NCBI GenBank assembly: GCA_038125725.1
Contig: JAYPEK010000091.1
Coordinates: forward strand, 1-7,754
Direction of reading: 5' to 3'
Length of the DNA: 7,754 bases
Source of the DNA: TMED8 sp038125725
GTDB taxonomy: Bacteria; Pseudomonadota; Alphaproteobacteria; Rhodospirillales; Casp-alpha2
Shown here piece after piece: positions 1 to 6,376 of the stretch; position 1 is the stretch's first letter, and each line of letters starts with the position of its first letter. The notes below the pieces were generated by a model, which ran no database searches, had not been told where the DNA came from, and worked only from the letters and a program-made list of their open reading frames with translations. A program made the translations under genes and the position numbers.

Positions 1-52
1 CCGCCTTCTGCATGCCGGTCAGGGATCGGAAGTCGTCTTTCACGCGGGCCAT
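1..52 (-). CDS. fliG: Flagellar motor switch protein FliG, N-terminal fragment
   Basis: Only the first 17 codons are in the window; the gene continues past the left edge. The visible N-terminus reads MARVKDDFRSLTGMQKA, and the LTGMQKA stretch is typical of the start of FliG, where it leads into the helix that binds the FliF C-terminus. FliG forms the upper part of the cytoplasmic C-ring, couples MotA to rotation and takes part in direction switching. The ATG has a GGAG Shine-Dalgarno 8 bases upstream. The gene follows fliF on the same strand after 27 bp, so the two are almost certainly co-transcribed, the usual fliF-fliG order. The fragment is short, so the name rests on the motif plus position directly after fliF. 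Confidence 0.86.
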   Translation of the reverse strand, partial: MARVKDDFRSLTGMQKA

Positions 53-79
53 GGCGAAGTCTCCGAGCCGTTAGGTTGC

Positions 80-1738
80 TTAGGATTCCTGGTACATCCA
101 GGCGCGCAGGATCGAAAGCGCCTCGTCCGGGTGCTTGTCGACGATCTCGCCGACCTTCTTCACCGAGGAGGCCTTCACCCGGCCTTCGACGCGGTCGATA
201 TCGATCAGTTCCTCGAAATGTTCCTCCTCGGGCCCCATCTCGGACGGTGCCGGCACGCCGGCCTCGCCCGGGCCGGCGAGCGCCGGGCGGCCGGAGGTAT
301 GGTCGGCCAGCAACTGCTCGCCCATGGCCTGTGCCGACGGGATGCTTTCCAGCGCGCGGGAGATCAGCGGGCGGACCACCAGCAGCAGCACCAGCAGCAC
401 CACGATGATGATGACCAGCATTTCCGCGAACTTGAACACGTCGTTCTTGGTCAGGCCGAAGATCCAGAGATCGATGGGCTCTTCCGGCGGCACGAACTCG
501 GCGAACTCCATGTTGATGACCTCGACCGTGTCGCCGCGGTCGGCGTTGAAGCCGATGGCGCCGCGCACCAGGGTCGCCAGCAGTTCCATCTCGGCGTTGG
601 AGCGCGCCTGGTAGACCATGTCGCCGTTGTCGTTCTCGACGCGCTTGCCGTCGACCAGCACGGCGACGGACATGCGTTTGATGACGCCGGCCTCGCGGAC
701 ATGGTTCTTGACGGTCTTGGAAATCTCGAAGTTGACGGTTTCCTCGGTGCGGGTCTCCGCCGCCTGACTGGTGGCGTTGTCGCCCGACTGCAGGTTGGGA
801 TCGGGGAGGTTGGTGCCGACGGAAACCGGCGGTTGGCCTTCGCTATCCTTGTTGGATGAGGTCTGTTCGACGGTCTGCGTCGAGCGCACCACCTGGCCAT
901 CCGGGTTGTAGCTCTCTTCCTGGGTGCTGATGCGGTCGAAGTCCATCTCGACATTGACCTCTGCGCGGACCTTGCCGAAACCGGCGGTCTTTTCCAGCAG
1001 TTCCTCGATGGTTTTCGCCAGCCTCGTCTCAAGCGAGCGGCGGCGTTGATCGGCTTTCAGGGTAATGGCGGCGGTCGAGTCCGAGTCCTCGAAGGCGCCG
1101 GCCAGTAGCTTGCCCTTGTTGTCGACGACGGAAATACGGTTCGGCGTCAGACCCGGAACGGCGGTTGCGACCAGGTATTGAACGGCATTGACTTGTTCGT
1201 TGTTGAGGCGCGTCGCGCCGCGCATGCTGAGCACCACCGAGGCGCTGGGTTCCTGCTTCTCGCGGCTGAACAGCTCGCGTTTCGGCATTACCAGATGCAC
1301 GCGCGCCGATTTCACCGAGGCGATGGTCTGAATGGTTTTCGAAAGTTCACCTTCCAGCGCCCGCACCAGGTTGACGTTCTGCATGAAGTTGGTGGTGCCG
1401 AGGGGTTCCTGCTGGTCGAAGATCTCGTAGCCGATGGTGCCGCCGCCGGGCAGGCCCAGGTCGGCGAGGGTGAGCAGCACGCGGTTGGCCTGGTCGGCCG
1501 GGACGTAGATTTCCGATCCGCCCTTGCGCTGTTCGTAGGGTACGCCCATGGCGCCCAACTGGGCGATGATCTTGTTGGAATCGGCGGAATCGAGTTCGCC
1601 GTAGAGGCGCCGCATCTCCGGCGCGCCGATCTTGCCGATGACGAGAATGAAGCCAACCACCATGGCGATCATCACGCCGCCGAAGATGGCGAGCCGCATC
1701 GGCCCAAGATTTCTCAAAGCTTGTGCGATTGTGTCCAC
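80..1738 (-). CDS. fliF: Flagellar MS-ring protein FliF
   Basis: FliF is the inner-membrane protein whose copies form the MS ring, the base on which the export apparatus and C-ring assemble. From the chosen start it has 552 residues, a normal family length. Residues about 15-37 form the first membrane helix. About 38-215 is the YscJ/FliF ring-building region, with motifs such as NLVRALEGELSKTI and SARVHLVMPKRELF. A long periplasmic part follows, with a Ser/Thr/Asn/Gln-rich stretch. The second membrane helix is at about 437-458 (VIIIVVLLVLLLVV). An acidic cytoplasmic tail ends in VGEIVDKHPDEALSILRAWM, the classic FliG-binding end. I chose GTG at 1738 because VDTIAQALRNLGPMRLA matches the usual FliF N-terminus and GGGG lies 6 bases upstream. 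An in-frame ATG at 1816 (578 aa) has AAGGA only 3 bases upstream and would add 26 Gly/Asn-rich residues unlike the family. The gene lies between sciP and fliG, on the same strand as both. Confidence 0.96.
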   Translation of the reverse strand: MDTIAQALRNLGPMRLAIFGGVMIAMVVGFILVIGKIGAPEMRRLYGELDSADSNKIIAQLGAMGVPYEQRKGGSEIYVPADQANRVLLTLADLGLPGGGTIGYEIFDQQEPLGTTNFMQNVNLVRALEGELSKTIQTIASVKSARVHLVMPKRELFSREKQEPSASVVLSMRGATRLNNEQVNAVQYLVATAVPGLTPNRISVVDNKGKLLAGAFEDSDSTAAITLKADQRRRSLETRLAKTIEELLEKTAGFGKVRAEVNVEMDFDRISTQEESYNPDGQVVRSTQTVEQTSSNKDSEGQPPVSVGTNLPDPNLQSGDNATSQAAETRTEETVNFEISKTVKNHVREAGVIKRMSVAVLVDGKRVENDNGDMVYQARSNAEMELLATLVRGAIGFNADRGDTVEVINMEFAEFVPPEEPIDLWIFGLTKNDVFKFAEMLVIIIVVLLVLLLVVRPLISRALESIPSAQAMGEQLLADHTSGRPALAGPGEAGVPAPSEMGPEEEHFEELIDIDRVEGRVKASSVKKVGEIVDKHPDEALSILRAWMYQES

Positions 1739-1766
1739 GTCGAACCCCGTATCAAACCCATTATTG

Positions 1767-1783
1767 CGGGGGTTAATCCCCCG
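1767..1783. promoter_or_regulatory. Perfect inverted repeat ahead of fliF
   Basis: The minus strand reads CGGGGGATTAACCCCCG: two 6-bp GC-only arms around a 5-base AT centre. It lies 29 to 45 bases before the preferred fliF GTG at 1738. In RNA it would form a compact hairpin in the fliF leader; in DNA it could be a protein-binding dyad. If translation began at 1816 it would instead be coding. No T-tract follows on either strand, so it does not look like a standard intrinsic terminator. Its role is unknown. Confidence 0.4.
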
Positions 1784-1849
1784 TCCGGTGCCGTCCCCTA
1801 CCCAAACGGACGGCATCGGTCCTTATCCACGCTTGGATGCTAAGGCTCG

Positions 1850-1870
1850 GAGTCTGAAGAAGAGGTTAAC
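1850..1870. promoter_or_regulatory. CtrA-like box abutting a GANTC site upstream of fliF
   Basis: On the plus strand TGAA-N7-TTAAC at 1855-1870 differs by one base from the CtrA consensus TTAA-N7-TTAAC. GAGTC at 1850-1854, a GANTC target of the CcrM methyltransferase, touches it directly. The pair lies in the sciP-fliF gap, about 117-132 bases upstream of the preferred fliF GTG. That is suitable for a promoter reading leftward into fliF with a leader of roughly 90 bases. In Caulobacter the fliF promoter is CtrA-activated, so the position makes sense. The site is predicted by eye, and one-mismatch boxes can occur by chance. Confidence 0.4.
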
Positions 1871-1896
1871 AGTGGGCAAAAATTGCCTATCGGCGC

Positions 1897-2199
1897 TCAG
1901 GCGGAGGCGTGGCGGTATTTCTTCAATCGCGTGGCGCGCAGGCCGTCCATGCCGTGGCTGTCGAGCAGCCGTTGCCAGGACCGGAATTCATCGATGGTGA
2001 GATCGTAGCGCTTGAGCGCCTCGTCGAGGGTGATCAGGCCGCCGCGGACGCCGGCCACCACTTCGGCCTTTCTGCGCACCACCCAACGCTTGGTGCCGGC
2101 TGGCGGCAGGTCGCCGCGCGACAGCGGCGTGCCGTTCGGACCGGCAATGCATTTCGGGGCCACTTTGGGCGATGATAGATCCGTTTGTTGTTGGCTCAT
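1897..2199 (-). CDS. sciP: CtrA inhibitor SciP (DUF1153 family regulator)
   Basis: This 100-residue protein matches the SciP/DUF1153 family. After a variable tail of about 30 residues comes the conserved block LPPAGTKRWVVRRKAEVVAG at 31-50. It is followed by a helix-turn-helix-like segment at about 51-78 (VRGGLITLDEALKRYDLTID, then EFRSWQRLL) and the ending GLRATRLKKYR. In Caulobacter SciP accumulates in swarmer-stage G1 cells and blocks transcription of CtrA-activated genes, many of them flagellar; both direct contact with CtrA and DNA binding have been proposed. The length is close to that of known SciP. The gene lies 158 bp upstream of fliF on the same strand, consistent with control of the flagellar programme. 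The ATG at 2199 has no clear Shine-Dalgarno within 15 bases; the nearest purine run, GGAAG, is about 16 bases upstream. A CtrA-like box sits about 65 bases upstream, which could make a feedback loop. Confidence 0.93.
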   Translation of the reverse strand: MSQQQTDLSSPKVAPKCIAGPNGTPLSRGDLPPAGTKRWVVRRKAEVVAGVRGGLITLDEALKRYDLTIDEFRSWQRLLDSHGMDGLRATRLKKYRHASA

Positions 2200-2225
2200 G
2201 GCAGCAATTTACGGACTTCCCTCGG

Positions 2226-2246
2226 GTTCGGATCAAGTGCCCGAAC
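2226..2246. promoter_or_regulatory. Perfect inverted repeat between the CtrA-like box and sciP
   Basis: GTTCGG at 2226-2231 and CCGAAC at 2241-2246 are perfect inverted arms separated by 9 bases, giving a 21-bp dyad with arm centres 15 bp apart. It lies 27 to 47 bases upstream of the sciP ATG. That is where the transcription start or early leader would be if the CtrA-like box at 2263-2278 drives sciP. It could be an operator for a dimeric regulator or a weak leader hairpin. No regulator can be named from the sequence. Confidence 0.4.
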
Positions 2247-2262
2247 ACGCTAGCGCAAGGCT

Positions 2263-2278
2263 GTTAAGGAAAGGCTAA
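2263..2278. promoter_or_regulatory. CtrA-like box in the divergent sciP / TPR-glycosyltransferase region
   Basis: The minus strand reads TTAGCCTTTCCTTAAC, that is TTAG-N7-TTAAC, one base away from the CtrA consensus TTAA-N7-TTAAC and keeping the trailing C. It lies 64 bp upstream of the sciP ATG and 122 bp upstream of the rightward GTG at 2401, so it could serve either gene; the spacing fits sciP better. A further lone TTAA is at 2288-2291, but the spacing does not make a second full box. I see no convincing sigma-54 (GG-N10-GC) element in 2200-2400. Control by CtrA is inferred. Confidence 0.42.
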
Positions 2279-2400
2279 AAAGTAAGGTTAAAAGCCGGTA
2301 ACCATATTCGTCCTTGCCAAGACGGCGGCAATGACAGCCTGCAGGGGCAATGCTAACGTGATGGCCCGCTCATTTTCCTTCGCCGAGGCCCGTTCCGCCC

Positions 2401-3924
2401 GTGAAACCCGTCCCCCCGCACCTGACCGAGCCGCTCCGCCGTGCGCTTGAAATGCACCGTGCCGGCAATCTGGCGGCGGCGGAATCGGTTTATGCCGGCC
2501 TGATCGACGAGGCCGGCGAGCATGAGGTGGTGCTGTGCAGCTATGCGTCGGCGATCATGGCGCAGGATCGGCCCAAGGATGCCCAGCATTTACTCGAGAA
2601 AGCCGTTGCCGTGGCACCGGATTACGCCCAGGCGCACATATTCTTGGGCGAAGTTTACCGCCAACTGGCGCGGTTCGACGATGCGCTAACGGAAATCCGC
2701 CGCGGTCTGGACATCAATCCCAGATATCTGGAGGCCCATATCGGGCTCGGCGACCTGCTGGTCGACCTCTATCGGTTGGACGAGGCGCTCCAGGCGTTTG
2801 ACGTCGCCATGGAGATGAAGCCGAAGAGCCCGCTAATCGGCACCAAACGCGCGCAGGTTCGCTTCTACCTGGGCGACATCGACCGGGCCGAGGTGGAAAT
2901 CCGCGAGATTCTCCAACGCTATCCCAATCACGCCGAAGCCCATTGGGTGCTGTCGTGTATCTGCCTGGCCAAGGGCGCCTACGACGAGGGGTGGCGGGAA
3001 TATGCGTCGCGCTGGTCGATCGCCAAGACACCGCCGGCGACCTCGCGCGTCGACAAACCGATATGGGACGGCGGCAGCCTGCGGGGGAAAAGCCTTCTGG
3101 TCTGGCCCGAGCAGGGGCTCGGCGATGAGATCATGTTCGCCACTTGCATCCCGCAGTTGCTGCGCGATGCCGGCCCGGCCCGCTGTGTCTACGTGTGCGA
3201 CCGTCGGCTGGCGCCGCTGCTGGAACGCACCTTCCCGGCACTGACCGTGGTGCCTACAGACAAGGTCCAGGGTGGCGAGGTGTCGCTGGAAGTGCCGAAC
3301 TTCGATGTCCAGACCTGCTGCGGCGACCTGCCGCAGTTTCTCAGGCGTTCGGCCGATTCCTTCAAGGAACCGTTGCCGGCATTCCAGCCCGATCCCGAAA
3401 AGCTGGCGAAATGGCGCCAACGGATCAATGCGCTGGGACCGGGGCCGAAAATCGGCATCGCCTGGCGAGGCGGCATGACGCTGCGCATCCGCAGCCGTAA
3501 ATCGGCGCCATTGGATTTCATGCCGGACCTCTTGCGCACCCCGGGTGCACATTTCATCAACCTGCAATACGGCAATGTCGCCGACGATCTGGCCCGCATG
3601 AAGGCGGACAGTGGGATTACCGTCCACCACTGGGATGACCTGGACGCCATCGCCGATCCCGACGACCAGCTTGCCCAGATCGCTTGCCTGGATCTGGTGA
3701 TCCAGACCTCCAACGCGTCCGCGCACATGGCCGGTGCCTTGGGCCGGCCGGTCTGGAACATGATCCCGTTCATTCCCGAGTGGCGGTGGCTGCTGGAGGG
3801 CGAGCACTGCCTTTGGTATCCGACCATGCGGCTGTTCCGCCAGCCGGAGTTGGGCAATTGGGCGCCGGTGTTCGCCAGGGTCGCCGGCGACTTGTCCCGT
3901 TTCGTCGCCGAACACAAGGGCTGA
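2401..3924 (+). CDS. TPR protein with C-terminal GT-B-like glycosyltransferase domain (possible flagellin glycosyltransferase)
   Basis: This is a 507-residue two-part protein. Residues about 11-205 hold five to six TPR repeats; the units near 78-110 (AHIFLGEVYRQLARFDDAL) and 112-144 are clear. About 222-505 resembles the GT-B/heptosyltransferase-like domain fused to TPRs in many bacteria. Its marks are PEQGLGDEIMFATCIPQLL at 236-254, KIGIAWRGG at 350-358, INLQYG at 386-391 and SNASAHMAGALGRPVW at 437-452, then PEWRWLL and WYPTMRLFRQ. There is no signal peptide or membrane segment, so it should be cytoplasmic. The Caulobacter flagellin glycosyltransferase FlmG has the same TPR-plus-GT layout, with TPRs that bind flagellin and transfer of pseudaminic acid. 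The flagellar surroundings make such a role plausible, but donor and target cannot be read here. The gene is alone on the plus strand, divergent from sciP. The GTG at 2401 is the first start after an in-frame stop at 2359, with GAGG 12 bases upstream; ATG at 2452 would cut into the first repeat. Confidence 0.88.
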   Translation: MKPVPPHLTEPLRRALEMHRAGNLAAAESVYAGLIDEAGEHEVVLCSYASAIMAQDRPKDAQHLLEKAVAVAPDYAQAHIFLGEVYRQLARFDDALTEIRRGLDINPRYLEAHIGLGDLLVDLYRLDEALQAFDVAMEMKPKSPLIGTKRAQVRFYLGDIDRAEVEIREILQRYPNHAEAHWVLSCICLAKGAYDEGWREYASRWSIAKTPPATSRVDKPIWDGGSLRGKSLLVWPEQGLGDEIMFATCIPQLLRDAGPARCVYVCDRRLAPLLERTFPALTVVPTDKVQGGEVSLEVPNFDVQTCCGDLPQFLRRSADSFKEPLPAFQPDPEKLAKWRQRINALGPGPKIGIAWRGGMTLRIRSRKSAPLDFMPDLLRTPGAHFINLQYGNVADDLARMKADSGITVHHWDDLDAIADPDDQLAQIACLDLVIQTSNASAHMAGALGRPVWNMIPFIPEWRWLLEGEHCLWYPTMRLFRQPELGNWAPVFARVAGDLSRFVAEHKG

Positions 3925-3934
3925 AAAGACGTGA

Positions 3935-3967
3935 GGCCCGATACCGGGTGGATGCCGGTACCGGGCC
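3935..3967. terminator. Stem-loop between convergent genes
   Basis: Arms GGCCCGATACCGG (3935-3947) and CCGGTACCGGGCC (3955-3967) form a 13-bp stem with one mismatch and a 7-base loop. It begins 10 bases after the stop of the rightward TPR gene and ends 31 bases from the stop of leftward flgE, the expected place for a shared bidirectional terminator. Neither side carries a T-run, so it may act as an mRNA 3'-end stabiliser or need Rho rather than being a classic intrinsic terminator. Confidence 0.6.
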
Positions 3968-3998
3968 CCTGGGTTGGGACGGTGGGTTGTGGAACCGT

Positions 3999-6356
3999 CT
4001 AGCGTTTCGTTCGCAGCAGCTCTTCGAGCATTTCATCAGCGGTGGAGATGATCTTCGCCGAAGCTGAGAAGGCCCGCTGCACGACGATCATCTTGGTGAA
4101 TTCCTCACCGATATCGACCGTCGACTGTTCGAGCGATGCCTGGACCACTTGGCCGGCGGGGCCGTTGTCGGCTTCGCGCAGCGTCGGGTCGCCCGATGCC
4201 TGGGTGGCGTTCCAAACGTTACCCGTGCGGTTGTCCAGCGCGTTGACGTTGACGAAGGTGGCAATCGGGATCTTGTACACCGGCCGCGTTTCGCCGTTGT
4301 CGAAGAGTGCCGTCACCAAGCCCTTGGAGTCGATGGTGACGCCGGCGAAGGTGCCGAACTGCGAGCCGTCCGTGGTGATGAACACCGGCGTGAATTCGGC
4401 GCCGAACTGGGTCATGCCGTTCGCTTCGTTGACGTTACCGAGATCGAGGGTGATCTGCGCGGTGCGGTTCGGATCGTCGTCCATATCGAAGGCGCCGTTC
4501 TCGAAGCCCAGGATTTCGACCTCGGCGACGTTGAAGGCACTCGGGATACCGTCGGAGTTGAAGATGACGGCGTTCGACTTGTCGATGGTGAAGGCCGTCG
4601 TTTCCAGGGCCGCATACTGCGTGCCGCCGTCCGGTTCGCTGATCTTGGCACGCAGGGCCGCGGAACCGGCCTGCACCGTATAGGACGACGTCAGGTTGCC
4701 GAGGATCAGCGTATTGGCGCTGTTGACGGCGATGGTGGTGTTGTCGCGGTTGGCGGTGCGGGTGCGGACGGTGTTGGCGCCGGCGGCGAAGTTATCGTCC
4801 TGGCCTTCGATGGCATTTTCGAGATCGCGCAAGGTATCATGCAGGACGTTGGCGATGGAATCGCCCGGGTCGGCGTCGGCCGTGGCCACGGTGAAAGCCG
4901 TCTGAAGTTCGATCTTCGAACCGGTGGAGTTGACGGATGCCACGGTGTAGGTAGCGTCGTTGTCGGTGCCCGGGAAGGTGATGATGTCGCCCGGCTGGAA
5001 GTTGGTGAACGGCGTGCCCGACGAGGTCACGGTCTGGGTGCCGGCCTCGAAGGTGAGGGTGCCGAGCGACGCACTGCCGATGGTGGTCTGCATCGATACC
5101 GTCGTGTTGCCGCCGGCCGAGTCCGCGGTTTCCGCCGTGGAGAACGTATAGGTGTTGCCGTTGATGGTGATGGTGTCGCCGTGCGTCGGCGGAGACGAGA
5201 AGGTGAACTGCTCGTAGTTGCGATAATCGGTATTGGTCTTGCGGACCGTGAACGAGGTTTCCTGGCGCGTCGCGAAGGTGCCCGCCGTGGTCAACAGGCC
5301 GGCCGGGTTGACGACCATGCCGGTCTGGCCGGTTTGGCCGGTGCCGTCCTCGGTGAACAGCAGCGCGGCGGAGTTGCCGGGGTTAAGTTTGACGCGGTTG
5401 TTGATGGTGTCGAAGTCGGAATCGGACGCGATGATCTCGGCGAGCAGCGCCGACACGTCCTCGGCGATCGAGGTGGTGGAGCTGGTGTCGACCTTCTTCA
5501 AGGTCGCGGTCTCCGTCACCGATGAGTTCGAGTCGAACTCGTAAGTGATGCCCTCAATGACCACCGAGGCGCCGTCCGCGGGGCGGGCGATGAATTCCAA
5601 CTGGCCGATGGACTTGAAGGCGTTGCCCGAAGAATCTTCCAGCGTCAGCACTTCGGTGCCCTGCGGCGGGTTGGCGGTGATGTCCCACTGGTTGTCGCGG
5701 TCCGTCTTGGTATAGACGAAGCTCATGGTGTTGGCGTTGCCCAGCGTGTCGAAGAACTGCACATCGGTCTTGTGGGTAACGCCGGCGGAGTCGTTCGACG
5801 GTAGGTTGGCGCCGATGGCGATGTCGGTGGTTGCCGCCGCCGTGCCGCCGACCCGGTTCAGGTTGACCGTCGCCAGATAGTCGGTGGAGATGACGTTCTG
5901 GTTGGGGATGGTCAGAGACTGGTTGTTGGGCGTGACGGAGCCGAGCGCGGTCACCGGCCAGGCCTGGAGGTAGAAGCCTGAGGTATTGCGGAGATAGCCT
6001 TCGTTGTCCTGGAAGAAGGACCCGGCGCGGGTATAGAGGAATTCGTTGTTGATGGTCGGCACGTTGGCTTCGTTGACCACGAAGTAGCCGGAACCGGAGA
6101 TGGCGATGTCCGTCTGCGAGGTCGATGCCTGCAAAAGGCCCTGGACGCCGGTATCGGTTCGCGGCTTCGACTGCACGCCGCCGGCGGAGTAGAAGGTCGT
6201 GGACGTCTGTTTGGTCACCAGTGTCGAGAAGTTGACGATGGTGGTCTTGTAACCGATCGTCGAGACGTTGGTAATGTTATCCGAAATGGCGCCCATGGCG
6301 CTCGATTGCGCCGTTAGGCCGGAAACGCCGGAACTCAGTGATCCAAACAGTGTCAT
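3999..6356 (-). CDS. flgE: Flagellar hook protein FlgE, enlarged
   Basis: FlgE is exported through the flagellar type III apparatus and polymerises into the hook that joins rod to filament. The 785-residue product keeps the family ends. The N-terminal rod/hook helix region (about 1-35) reads MTLFGSLSSGVSGLTAQSSA with DNITNVSTIGYK. ISGSGYFVV lies at 86-94. A D2-type segment at about 181-227 includes DVQFFDTLGNANTMSF. Near the C-terminus are VFITTDGSQFGTFAGV and PIATFVNVNALDNRTGN, and the terminal helix includes QSTVDIGEEFTKMIVVQRAF. It is much longer than typical hook proteins, roughly 400-600 residues. The excess lies mainly at about 250-560, a Thr/Ser/Gly/Asp-rich region with repeated beta modules that would face outward. 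A strong Shine-Dalgarno (AAGGAGG, 6 bases before ATG) fits high expression. The gene follows flgD after 98 bp containing a large hairpin. Confidence 0.96.
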   Translation of the reverse strand: MTLFGSLSSGVSGLTAQSSAMGAISDNITNVSTIGYKTTIVNFSTLVTKQTSTTFYSAGGVQSKPRTDTGVQGLLQASTSQTDIAISGSGYFVVNEANVPTINNEFLYTRAGSFFQDNEGYLRNTSGFYLQAWPVTALGSVTPNNQSLTIPNQNVISTDYLATVNLNRVGGTAAATTDIAIGANLPSNDSAGVTHKTDVQFFDTLGNANTMSFVYTKTDRDNQWDITANPPQGTEVLTLEDSSGNAFKSIGQLEFIARPADGASVVIEGITYEFDSNSSVTETATLKKVDTSSTTSIAEDVSALLAEIIASDSDFDTINNRVKLNPGNSAALLFTEDGTGQTGQTGMVVNPAGLLTTAGTFATRQETSFTVRKTNTDYRNYEQFTFSSPPTHGDTITINGNTYTFSTAETADSAGGNTTVSMQTTIGSASLGTLTFEAGTQTVTSSGTPFTNFQPGDIITFPGTDNDATYTVASVNSTGSKIELQTAFTVATADADPGDSIANVLHDTLRDLENAIEGQDDNFAAGANTVRTRTANRDNTTIAVNSANTLILGNLTSSYTVQAGSAALRAKISEPDGGTQYAALETTAFTIDKSNAVIFNSDGIPSAFNVAEVEILGFENGAFDMDDDPNRTAQITLDLGNVNEANGMTQFGAEFTPVFITTDGSQFGTFAGVTIDSKGLVTALFDNGETRPVYKIPIATFVNVNALDNRTGNVWNATQASGDPTLREADNGPAGQVVQASLEQSTVDIGEEFTKMIVVQRAFSASAKIISTADEMLEELLRTKR
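5142..5201 (-). repeat. flgE-encoded beta motif, second copy (residues 386-405)
   Basis: This stretch encodes FSSPPTHGDTITINGNTYTF. It aligns without gaps to FIARPADGASVVIEGITYEF encoded at 5535-5594, exactly 131 residues earlier, sharing F, P, G, I, G, TY and F at the same positions. The pattern F-x3-P-x2-G-x4-I-x-G-x-TY-x-F is like beta-strand modules common in phage and surface-exposed flagellar proteins. The similarity is at protein level, suggesting an old duplication or repeated acquisition of one module type. Confidence 0.6.
5535..5594 (-). repeat. flgE-encoded beta motif, first copy (residues 255-274)
   Basis: This stretch encodes FIARPADGASVVIEGITYEF, the partner of the copy at 5142-5201. 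A helix-like stretch, TSIAEDVSALLAEIIASDSD, follows at residues 295-314. The second copy has a comparable helix-like stretch (DSIANVLHDTLRDLENAIEG) only at residues 499-518, after an extra beta-rich section of about 70 residues. Confidence 0.6.
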
Positions 6357-6376
6357 GGTCTTCCTCCTTACCGTTG

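Noticed and set aside
378..418. Simple-sequence run of CAGCAGCAC and GATGATGAT type.
   Set aside because: It is explained by the second FliF membrane helix, encoded by repeated Ile/Val/Leu codons on the minus strand.
131..859. Plus-strand open frames opposite the fliF 3' half.
   Set aside because: FliF motifs cover this region on the minus strand; the antisense products are His/Asp/Gln-rich shadows without any domain pattern.
1873..1887. Short inverted repeat (GGCAA-TTT-TTGCC on the minus strand) just after sciP, considered as a terminator or a sigma-54 element.
   Set aside because: The stem is only 5 bp with no T-run after it, and the GG to GC spacing is 8 bases rather than the 10 needed for sigma-54.
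2327..2352. Two GGCAATG direct repeats upstream of the TPR-glycosyltransferase gene, considered as part of a promoter.
   Set aside because: They are too short to stand out from chance, do not fit GG-N10-GC spacing, and show no matching -35/-10 pattern.
2361..2400. ATG at 2361 as an alternative start for the rightward gene.
   Set aside because: It is in a different frame from the TPR protein and soon reaches a stop; in the TPR frame a stop at 2359 leaves GTG 2401 as the first start.
2833..3915. A 360-codon open frame on the minus strand opposite the TPR-glycosyltransferase gene.
   Set aside because: The plus-strand protein has clear TPR and GT signatures over the same bases; the antisense product has none and looks like a shadow.
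4149..5525. A 458-codon open frame on the plus strand opposite flgE.
   Set aside because: It lies wholly antisense to a well-supported hook gene, has low-complexity Gly/Arg/Val/Asp composition with no recognisable motif, and is the usual by-product of high-GC codon use.
4743..5702. TGTCGCG sequences inside flgE, resembling a motif reported for SciP binding.
   Set aside because: They are inside coding sequence on a GC-rich background and not near the promoters expected to be targets, so they carry little weight.
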